This document shows positions 45,441-52,771 of a DNA stretch of 64,000 nucleotides, piece by piece. The stretch lies in assembly GCF_000420085.1 (NCBI RefSeq), contig NZ_ATUG01000002.1, positions 1,550,001 through 1,614,000 of the forward strand, read 5' to 3'. This DNA is from Desulfospira joergensenii DSM 10085 (GTDB lineage Bacteria; Desulfobacterota; Desulfobacteria; Desulfobacterales; Desulfobacteraceae). Positions within the stretch are counted from its first letter, which is position 1. Each line of letters opens with the position of its first letter. Under the pieces are notes generated by a model, which saw only the letters and a program-made list of their open reading frames with translations, was not told the origin of the DNA and did no database searches. The translations under genes and the position numbers were made by a program.

Positions 45441-45561
45441 CCGACCTGAATGTTTGAGTGTGTTCGTCCTGATAAGACCCGGCACAAAAGTTGAAATATA
45501 TCCTGCCATATGGCATGATACCGGGCGGTTTGAATATTTTAAAGGATGAAAGATCAAAGGA

Positions 45562-46026
45562 ATGAAATCCAAATCAGAAAAAACCGCCGAGTTCCCGTCT
45601 CTATCTACCGGTCCCCATGATGTGCGGCTGGAAAAGTGGATCAGTTGCTCCCCGTTTGAGCGGCTTCTGGGTATCGAGATCCTGGAGGCCCGGAACGGGC
45701 ATTCCCTTCTGACCATGCCTTTTGTCCGCCGGCTGTCCCAGGGCGCAGGACTGGTCCATGGCGGCGCCATGGTTACCCTGGCAGATACGGCCGTGGCCAT
45801 GGCTGTCAAGAGCCTGGTTTCTCCGGGGAGCCGGTTCGGGACCATTTCACTCACATCTGAATTTCTGGCCCCGGTAACCCAGGGGGTGCTCACGGCAAAG
45901 GCCGATGTTACCCTGGTGGACGACCGCCTGCTCCGGGGAGACTGCAGTCTAACGGATGCAGAGGACAGGGAGGTGATGAAGTTCACGTCCCGGTTCAAAC
46001 TGGCAAGGGACGTGAAACTGCTGTAA
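45562..46026 (+). CDS. Hotdog-fold thioesterase (PaaI/YdiI-like)
   Basis: 154 residues. The catalytic-loop motif GLVHGGAMVTLADTAVAMAV (residues ~66-85) and the following TISLTSEFLAPVTQG strand are typical of PaaI-type acyl-CoA thioesterases. It would hydrolyse an acyl- or aryl-CoA, perhaps rescuing CoA from the aryl-acetyl-CoA pathway 12 kb upstream, though no operon link exists. AAAGGA precedes the ATG. Confidence 0.82.
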   Translation: MKSKSEKTAEFPSLSTGPHDVRLEKWISCSPFERLLGIEILEARNGHSLLTMPFVRRLSQGAGLVHGGAMVTLADTAVAMAVKSLVSPGSRFGTISLTSEFLAPVTQGVLTAKADVTLVDDRLLRGDCSLTDAEDREVMKFTSRFKLARDVKLL

Positions 46027-46050
46027 GGTTTTTTTGAAGGGCAGATCTGG

Positions 46051-46096
46051 ATTTTCTGGCCGGTTCTCATCCGGAGGCCGGGAGATCCAGAAAAAT
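46051..46096. terminator. Shared terminator between convergent genes
   Basis: ATTTTCTGG at 46051-46059 pairs with CCAGAAAAAT at 46087-46096, with CCGG pairing inside. It lies between the stop of the thioesterase (46026) and the stop of the acyltransferase (46110) and gives U-rich tails both ways. Confidence 0.6.
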
Positions 46097-46109
46097 TCGG
46101 CAAGTTAGG

Positions 46110-47234
46110 TCAGGACCGGATCAGGGGGCCGAAAATGGGCCCCTTTTTTGCGGGCTTTCCCATGAACTGGGGCAGAAAGGTCGTGAGCAGGTAAACCAGG
46201 GGTACACAGAGAGCCAGGCTGATCAAGGTCATGGCCGATGAATAGGCGAAAACCGTTCCATGGGTCAAATCAAAGGTCCCGGCAAACCACTTGGCTGCCC
46301 CGGGATTGATGAAATGGTAAAACAGCCCGTTGAGGCAGAACAGGGACAGGGAATTCTTTCCCATATATAAAAGCCATGTCCATGCCGGGCCGGTGCGGGC
46401 GGCCAGGAGGATGAAGAGCGAGCCGGCAAAGGCCGTAAACGGGAAGAAGAAGAGATTGCCGTGGCCGGACAGAACAATTACCACCGCCTGGATGATCCGG
46501 AAAGGCCCCTGATTCAGGTCAAAGGTGAGGAAGACCAGGAGCAGGCAAAGGATCGAACCGATCCCGGTTTTCAGTTTTGAGAAATCGCGTCCCAGCCAGC
46601 CGAACCTCTGGATCAGGATACCTGCCGCGTAAAAACAATAGACCACCGGGACTTCATTGATGAACCAGAAGGCCTGGCCCTGGGCCACGAAATTATAGGC
46701 TTCATTGAGAACATACCCGCCGCAATAAAGGATGGCTGCGGAACATGCCAGCATCAACGGCCTGGTTACGATTTTTATAAGAAGATAATGAAAAATCTCC
46801 ACACTGATGAGCAGGGCCATGAACCAGAGGGGAATGCAGAAGGCGGGAAAGCCGGTGAGGGTTTTGGCGATCCCCTTGAGGTAGGCCGCGGCGTCGGTCA
46901 GGGCTCCCAGGGGGAACCATCCCGGGATGAAGAAAGAGAGAACGCCCACAAGAATACTGAATAGCAGATAGGGAACCAGCCTTGCCCCCAGAATCAATTT
47001 GAGAAACCGGCCCAGGGGCAGGGCCAGTTTCCTGTCCGCAACAACAGTTCCGGACAGAAAAAAGAACAAAGGCATGTGAAAGGAATAGATAAACTTATAC
47101 TGGACTGCAGCCGGGCCGCTGCCCAGGTACATGACCTGCTCCACAATATGGCCGTAATAGACCAGGACCATGGCATAGAACCTGGCAATATCAATTGCCG
47201 GAATCCGTTCCCGGGAGGTTTGGATGTGGTTCAT
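46110..47234 (-). CDS. Acyltransferase 3 family membrane protein
   Basis: 374 residues, about 10 membrane helices. N-terminal RIPAIDIARFYAMVLVYYGHIVEQ has the family R-x-x-x-x-D-x-x-R and catalytic-region His; KFIYSFHMPLFFFLSGTV is the second conserved motif. Members transfer acyl groups to sugars or lipids at the membrane. Monocistronic. Substrate unknown. Confidence 0.88.
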   Translation of the reverse strand: MNHIQTSRERIPAIDIARFYAMVLVYYGHIVEQVMYLGSGPAAVQYKFIYSFHMPLFFFLSGTVVADRKLALPLGRFLKLILGARLVPYLLFSILVGVLSFFIPGWFPLGALTDAAAYLKGIAKTLTGFPAFCIPLWFMALLISVEIFHYLLIKIVTRPLMLACSAAILYCGGYVLNEAYNFVAQGQAFWFINEVPVVYCFYAAGILIQRFGWLGRDFSKLKTGIGSILCLLLVFLTFDLNQGPFRIIQAVVIVLSGHGNLFFFPFTAFAGSLFILLAARTGPAWTWLLYMGKNSLSLFCLNGLFYHFINPGAAKWFAGTFDLTHGTVFAYSSAMTLISLALCVPLVYLLTTFLPQFMGKPAKKGPIFGPLIRS

Positions 47235-47296
47235 CTTAGTATCCTTAAGATTTTTTCAACTCCTCCCGGCTGATATAGTACAATATGGAAAAGAAA

Positions 47297-47361
47297 AAAA
47301 GGCATGGGAACTTATTTGCGCCCCTAAAAATTTCAGGGCTTCAAAGATCACCATGCCTTTT
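47297..47361 (-). terminator. Terminator of the CoADR-rhodanese gene
   Basis: AAAAGGCATGG (47297-47307) pairs with CCATGCCTTTT (47351-47361); an inner GCCCCT/AGGGC stem lies between. On the minus strand a seven-T run follows. It lies 32 bp after the stop at 47393. Confidence 0.75.
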
Positions 47362-47392
47362 GGCTGACTTTCTCAAGTAAGCGGATCAGGTC

Positions 47393-49099
47393 TTATACGA
47401 ATTTTGGAGCCGTTGCCAACAGCATGGCATGTCCCCCCTGAACATTGCAGATATTGTCAAAGCCGTTTTGGGAGAGAAGAACCTGGCATTCATAGGATCT
47501 GGCCCCGGTACCGCAGACCAGGCAGACCGGCCGGTCCCCGGGCACTTCATCCAGCCGGTCCCTGAGCTCGGCCTGGGGAATGTTCATCCAGCGCTTTCCG
47601 TATTTTTTGATAAAGGGCTCAATCTCATTTTGATCCCTCACATCCAGGACCTGGATCTCGTTCTTTTCAAATGCCCGGATAAAGTCAACAGGATCCATGG
47701 TAATGTTTTTGCCTTCCAGGATATTGTCCAGGACATTGCCCGCATTGTTGATGATGTCCATGGCAGAGGCAAAGGGCGGGGCATATCCGGTTTCCAGGAC
47801 GCAGACCTCATCCACGTCAATGCCGGCCTGGAGCAGGGGGGCAACCGAATCCACCCGGGACTTGACGGCATCCCCCTGGGAGCCGATGGCTTCAATTCCC
47901 AGGATCTTACGGGTCTTGCGGTCGGCAATGAGATGGATGTACATGAGCTTTGAAGCGGGATAAAAATGGGCCCTGTCCGGCTGGGCCACCAGGCTGTGGA
48001 CCGGGTCGTATCCGATGTCCCGGGCCTGGGCAAAGGTCAGGCCTGCTTTGGCCGCGGCCATGTCAAAGACCTTGATGCAGAAGGTGCCCACGGTGCCCTT
48101 GAATTTGGATGCCCGTCCGTAAATGTTGTTGGCAATGATCCTGCCCTGGCGGTTGGCCAGGGATCCCAGGGGCATGGTCATGTTTTCCCCGTTGACCAGG
48201 TTTCGAAGCTCCACGCAGTCTCCACCGGCGTAAATATGGGGATCCGTGGTCCTCATGCCCCGGTCCACCAGCAGGGCACCTGACCTGCCGCAGGCAAGAC
48301 CGGATTCCTTTGCAAACAAGGTGTTGGGCCTGACCCCGGCGGACATGACCACCATGTCGCAGTCCAGGGTTCCGGAGCCGGTCCGGACGGCGGTTACCCC
48401 GGATTCGGGGTCGCCAACGATCTCTTCCACCTTTTCGGAAAGCATGACTTTGACATCGTTCTTTTCCAGCTGGTTTTCAATGATCCGGGACATGTTTTTC
48501 CCCAGGGCCGCCGGCAGTACCTGGTCTGCCATTTCAACCACAGTGGTCTCGATTCCCCAGAGATCGGTCAGGGCCTCTGCCATTTCAATGCCGATGGCTC
48601 CGGCACCGATGACCACGGCTTTTTCCACCTGGCCCTTGGAGATCTTCTCCTTGATGTCCCGGGCCGAGTGAAGGTTGGACACGGTAAAGACCATGGGAAA
48701 ATCCGCCCCCGGGATGGGCGGTTTGAACGGGGTGGCTCCGGTGGCAATGACCAGTTTATCATAGTCAAGGGATTCTTCTTTCCCGGTGTCCAGGTGACGG
48801 ACCTGGAGTTTTTTTGCCTGACGGTCTATTCCCAGGGCCTCCACCCGGGGCAGGATATCCACCCCCTTGCTTCTCCGGAAGAACTCCGGATCCCTCAGGG
48901 CATGGGAAGAGGTGGAACAGAGTCCTTCTATATCCGGGATATCGCCTCCCACATAATAGGGGATTCCGCATCCCCCGTATGAGATGAGGGAGTCCCGGTC
49001 CACCACCGTAATTTCAGCTTCAGGGTCGAGCCTTCTCAGCCGGCAGGCCACCTTGGGCCCCAGGGCAACGGCTCCTACAATAACAATACGTTTTCCCAT
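47393..49099 (-). CDS. CoA-disulfide reductase-rhodanese fusion (pyridine nucleotide-disulfide oxidoreductase)
   Basis: 568 residues. N-terminal FAD site RIVIVGAVALGPKVACRLRR (VALG in place of the usual GGxAxG), active-site cysteine in SYGGCGIPYYVGG near residue 45, NAD site VIGAGAIGIEMAEAL near 155, and the second FAD motif THIYAGGDC. Residues ~460-568 are a rhodanese domain with CGTGARS. CoADR-Rhd enzymes reduce CoA disulfide, CoA-persulfide or polysulfide with NAD(P)H; the fusion is common in sulfur-metabolising anaerobes. Monocistronic with its own terminator. Confidence 0.9.
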   Translation of the reverse strand: MGKRIVIVGAVALGPKVACRLRRLDPEAEITVVDRDSLISYGGCGIPYYVGGDIPDIEGLCSTSSHALRDPEFFRRSKGVDILPRVEALGIDRQAKKLQVRHLDTGKEESLDYDKLVIATGATPFKPPIPGADFPMVFTVSNLHSARDIKEKISKGQVEKAVVIGAGAIGIEMAEALTDLWGIETTVVEMADQVLPAALGKNMSRIIENQLEKNDVKVMLSEKVEEIVGDPESGVTAVRTGSGTLDCDMVVMSAGVRPNTLFAKESGLACGRSGALLVDRGMRTTDPHIYAGGDCVELRNLVNGENMTMPLGSLANRQGRIIANNIYGRASKFKGTVGTFCIKVFDMAAAKAGLTFAQARDIGYDPVHSLVAQPDRAHFYPASKLMYIHLIADRKTRKILGIEAIGSQGDAVKSRVDSVAPLLQAGIDVDEVCVLETGYAPPFASAMDIINNAGNVLDNILEGKNITMDPVDFIRAFEKNEIQVLDVRDQNEIEPFIKKYGKRWMNIPQAELRDRLDEVPGDRPVCLVCGTGARSYECQVLLSQNGFDNICNVQGGHAMLLATAPKFV

Positions 49100-49347
49100 T
49101 TTATCTCCTCTGGCCGCGGGGGCTTTCGACCGCCCGTGTCCTGTTTTCTGGTTCTATAAAATCAGATCACCCAAAATAAGGGCAAAATGACCTCACACAA
49201 TATAGCTATGGACAGGAGAATTTCAACCGGTAAAAAGGGAAAACTATTGCCGGGAAAGGCCGGAAAAGAATGGAAAGGGCAATTTCATCCAAGAAAATGA
49301 AAACCCGGGCGTGTAAGAATCTCCTCAAACCGACGGGGAGAAGAGAA

Positions 49348-50250
49348 GTGAAAACCAGACTCTATGCATATCTGAATTTGACATTGGCCATGGTCATCGT
49401 GGGCAGTTCAATGGTGTTCGGCAAGGTCATCACCCATGCCTTTCCTGTTTTCCTGGCATCGGGTCTGCGTTTCCTCATCGCCTTTGCCGTGATTATGCCC
49501 ATCTTGATCTTCAAGGAAAGAGGTCTTTCCCGCATATCGGGAAGGGATGCACTCCGGCTCATCTTCATGGCATTCTGCGGCCAGTTCGTGTTTACGGTTT
49601 TCGTACTCTGGGGGCTTAGGTATACCTCTGCCATTGAAGGCGGAATCATCACCTCCACCTCACCGGCCATGATGGCGGTTGTGACCTTTCTGCTGTTCCG
49701 GGAAAGGCCCGGTCTGGTCCAGGGCCTGGCCATCGTTCTGGTGGTGGCCGGTGTTATCATGGTAAACGGGTTGTCCGGTTTTGCCGGGTTTGATATGGAG
49801 GCAGACCACCTGTTCGGGAACCTGCTCATGGTGGGGGCCGTGGCCGGGGAGGCCTTTTTCCTCCTCATGAGAAAACAGATTTCATCCAGGATTTCCAACC
49901 TGGCCCTGACCGGTTATCTCTGCCTGGCCGGAGGGGTCATGTTTTTCCCCTTTGCCCTTTTCCAGGCGATCTCATTTGATTTTTCCGGGGTGTCTCCCCT
50001 GGCCTGGGGGGCAATATTCTATTTTGGGGCGGTCTTTACCGTGCTGGCCTATCTATTCTGGTTCAACGGGGTGTCCAGGGTTACCGGAAGTACGGCAGGG
50101 GTGTTCACGGCAATCATGCCGGTGAGCGCCGTGGTCTTGTCCTGCATTTTTCTAGAAGAGAGACTCACCCTTTCCCAGGCCGGGGGCAGCCTCCTTGTTG
50201 TCATGGCCATCCTTATCCTGGCCCTGGCACCGGAAAGGAAGAATCCCTAA
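49348..50250 (+). CDS. DMT superfamily transporter (EamA)
   Basis: 300 residues from GTG 49348 behind GGGGAG; an ATG frame extends to 49270 but adds an unconserved basic segment. Ten helices in two EamA halves (residues ~5-135 and ~150-295), with LRFLIAFAVIMPI and TSAIEGGIITSTSPAMMAVVTFLLFRE motifs. Exports metabolites such as amino acids; substrate unknown. Confidence 0.88.
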   Translation: MKTRLYAYLNLTLAMVIVGSSMVFGKVITHAFPVFLASGLRFLIAFAVIMPILIFKERGLSRISGRDALRLIFMAFCGQFVFTVFVLWGLRYTSAIEGGIITSTSPAMMAVVTFLLFRERPGLVQGLAIVLVVAGVIMVNGLSGFAGFDMEADHLFGNLLMVGAVAGEAFFLLMRKQISSRISNLALTGYLCLAGGVMFFPFALFQAISFDFSGVSPLAWGAIFYFGAVFTVLAYLFWFNGVSRVTGSTAGVFTAIMPVSAVVLSCIFLEERLTLSQAGGSLLVVMAILILALAPERKNP

Positions 50251-50252
50251 GA

Positions 50253-51239
50253 TCACTTGAGTTTTGCCAGGAGGGCTTCAAAGGCGTTGTTCAGTTTGAT
50301 GAAATCCTCATGGGAGCCCCCCCGGTCCGGATGGGCTTTCCCGGCCAGCTTTCTGTACCGCCGGGTCAGGCCCCGTTTGCTCAGGGTTTTCAACTCACTC
50401 TTATCCATTTCAAATATTGCACAGGCTTTTTGGGTCTGCATGGAGGGTTTGGGTGGGGCGGAAAAAGATCTGTGCCTGAATTTGAAATCCCGTTCCATCT
50501 CCTCCAGAAGGGTGGTGTGGGCATATTCATGGTCAAAGAACATGATCAGATACCGGATCATATAAGTGTCCAGGCGGGAGTCAAGGCCGAAGAGATCCTT
50601 GTTCAGCCGGCAGAGTTCCTTGAGAAAATGGGCCTCCACCTTATTCTGGTCCATGGCCTGGGGCATCTTTTTTGCCAGGAATCCGGAAAAAAAGCTCTGG
50701 ATATCAAAGATCGCATATACATAGGATTTGACTTCCCTGGCCCTGAGCACGGCTTCCCGGGCCATGAAGCCCTGTTCGATTTCATCCCTGGACTTATGGA
50801 TCAGGTCTTTAAACAGGGCCGGGGGCATGTTTTCCAGGGGACCCTGGTCCATGTTCCCAAACTTGAGGTAATGGGCCCGCCTCTTGTCAAAGGCATGGGT
50901 GGATTTGAGGAGGCCTTCTTTTTCAGAGTCGGTGAGCCTGGCCCGGCCGGAAAAGGACCGGTTCCTAAAGGTTTCCACGGCCCGGCGGATATCCGGCCTC
51001 ACCCAGGGCCAGAACAGGTCTTCCAGCAGGTCCATGTCAAAGTTTTGGGCCAGATCCATGACAGAGTCCACCATGTCTTCATCCAGGTAAAAGGCGTTCC
51101 GGCCCGGATACCGGACCCATTGGCCGGGGCAGGGGCCCAGGTCAAAGAGATCCTGGAAGACAAAACCGGCATCCTTTTTCCTGGATTCCCTCAGGAAGAA
51201 GTTGAAGCCCCTGGGGTTTTTGATCCTGGCAATGTACAT
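50253..51239 (-). CDS. J-domain protein with C-terminal J domain
   Basis: 328 residues. The last ~60 residues are a J domain with the HPD tripeptide (YRKLAGKAHPDRGGSHEDFIKLNNAFEALLAKL). The long N-terminal part is helical and unrecognised. Likely a DnaK co-chaperone with a special client. It follows the DUF362 gene by 6 bp and is probably co-transcribed. Convergent with the DMT gene, the two stops being 2 bp apart. Confidence 0.8.
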   Translation of the reverse strand: MYIARIKNPRGFNFFLRESRKKDAGFVFQDLFDLGPCPGQWVRYPGRNAFYLDEDMVDSVMDLAQNFDMDLLEDLFWPWVRPDIRRAVETFRNRSFSGRARLTDSEKEGLLKSTHAFDKRRAHYLKFGNMDQGPLENMPPALFKDLIHKSRDEIEQGFMAREAVLRAREVKSYVYAIFDIQSFFSGFLAKKMPQAMDQNKVEAHFLKELCRLNKDLFGLDSRLDTYMIRYLIMFFDHEYAHTTLLEEMERDFKFRHRSFSAPPKPSMQTQKACAIFEMDKSELKTLSKRGLTRRYRKLAGKAHPDRGGSHEDFIKLNNAFEALLAKLK

Positions 51240-51245
51240 GGGTGT

Positions 51246-52379
51246 TTATCCCTTTTTATAGGACAGGGTCTTCATCTTTTTCAGACTATACTTCCGGGTG
51301 CCCAGGCCGATCTTTTCGGCATATTCCAGCTGATGTTCCCAGTCCACGTCAGGATAAAGTCCCCTGAATTTGTCCTGCCCCGGGCCTAAATTGTCTGTGA
51401 GAACCGTATGGGGAAGGCCCTGTTGCCCGTTGACCAGGTCGGCGCTGGCCTGATCAATGGCCACCGGGTCCCTGGAAATCACCACCCCGATATCATTGAC
51501 AATGGGGGATTCGCTGTAGGGCAGGCAGTCGCATTTGGGAGCAACCCGGGTGATGAAGTTGATAAACAGGGTCTTGTCTGTCTTGTCTTTCAGCACCCCC
51601 AGGCTGTACTCCATCATCTTCTCCAGGAACACGGGCACGGTCTGGTTCCAGTTGATCTTTACGGATTCCGTGGGACAGCGCACAATGCATTCCCCGCATC
51701 CGATGCAGAGTTCCTTATTGATAAAGGCTTTTTTCTCTTCCAGATAGATGGCGGATCCCGGGCAGTGGGCCGCGCATTCCCCGCATCCGATACAGGTTTT
51801 GCGTTTTATTTTCGGGCTGACATTGGAGTGCTGGTCCAATTTTCCCCGCCGGGAGGCCGATCCCATGCCCACATTTTTCAGGGTCCCGCCGAATCCGGCC
51901 AGTTCATGTCCCTTGAAATGGGCCACGGAAATCAGGGCGTCGGCATCTACGATTTCAGATCCGATATAGACCTCTTTGCAGTTTTTCTGGTCCACCGGAA
52001 CAGCGGTTTCGGATTTGCCCCGGATGCCGTCGGCAATGATCACCGGGGCCCCGTCCATGGATGAATAGGAAAACCCGTTTTCTATAGCGGTTTTAATATG
52101 GGAGAGGGCATCGGACCGGGTGCCCACGTAGAGGGTGTTGGCGTCGGTGAGAAAGGGGTTTGCCCCCAGATCCCGGGCAGACCGGATCACCTCCCGGATA
52201 TAGATTGGCCGGATATAGGAGGTATTGCCCTGCTCACCGAAATGGATCTTGACTGCGGTAAGGTCTTTTTCGGATAAAACATCCTTGATCCCGGCCTTGA
52301 TCATCAGTCTTGCAAGCTTTTGAATCAGGTTCTCCCTGGATGTGGCTGTCAGGTCCATGAAAAATACGTCTGCCGTCAT
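51246..52379 (-). CDS. DUF362 protein with two [4Fe-4S] motifs
   Basis: 377 residues from ATG 52379 behind GGGGAGG (the frame is open to 52442). The DUF362 body has VKIHFGEQGNTSYIRP, FLTDANTLYVGTR and SVAHFKGHELAGFGGTLKN. Two ferredoxin clusters follow at about residues 190-235 (CIGCGECAAHCP and CIGCGECIVRCP). Members act in anaerobic redox chemistry, function undefined. Starts an operon with the J-domain protein. Confidence 0.85.
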   Translation of the reverse strand: MTADVFFMDLTATSRENLIQKLARLMIKAGIKDVLSEKDLTAVKIHFGEQGNTSYIRPIYIREVIRSARDLGANPFLTDANTLYVGTRSDALSHIKTAIENGFSYSSMDGAPVIIADGIRGKSETAVPVDQKNCKEVYIGSEIVDADALISVAHFKGHELAGFGGTLKNVGMGSASRRGKLDQHSNVSPKIKRKTCIGCGECAAHCPGSAIYLEEKKAFINKELCIGCGECIVRCPTESVKINWNQTVPVFLEKMMEYSLGVLKDKTDKTLFINFITRVAPKCDCLPYSESPIVNDIGVVISRDPVAIDQASADLVNGQQGLPHTVLTDNLGPGQDKFRGLYPDVDWEHQLEYAEKIGLGTRKYSLKKMKTLSYKKG

Positions 52380-52489
52380 GATGGTCCTCCCCAGAATAGG
52401 TAAATGAACCTTCATGATAGAGCATCCCGGGATAAAACTCAACCGCTGGGATGGGGTTTCAGGGGGAGTATATCAAAGTTTTTAAGTCC

Positions 52490-52659
52490 GGCTGTTGGGG
52501 ATTCAGCTCCGCAGAGGGAAGGATTTTCACAGGTTCTAATCGGCTTTCCACGAAAGGGTGAAACTCGTTGCACTCAAACAGATCACCCTTTTTCCGTTCC
52601 AAGCCGTTAAAAGTCTGTAGAAAATCCCCCTCCATGTCTCCGCTGAAACCCCAACAGCC
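52490..52659. repeat. ~170-bp palindromic intergenic repeat, copy 2
   Basis: The arms GGCTGTTGGGG and CCCCAACAGCC are perfect; inner parts pair as in copy 1 (AAAGGGTGA / TCACCCTTT around a short loop). The core with TTTCCACGAAAGGGTGA is nearly the same as in 45273-45440. It fills the gap between the DUF362 gene and the SIR2-STAND gene. Confidence 0.85.
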
Positions 52660-52771
52660 TCCATGCCCGTGCGGACAGCTACTATAACAGAGCCTTATAA
52701 ATACTATTGTTCTGGTTTGAGTTGAAGATTCGCCGGTGGATTAATAGACATAGGTTGTGGTTTGAAATTCC

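Noticed and set aside
50310..51389. 359-codon plus-strand frame opposite the J-domain gene
   Set aside because: Antisense of a gene with a certain HPD J domain; no ribosome site or family features.
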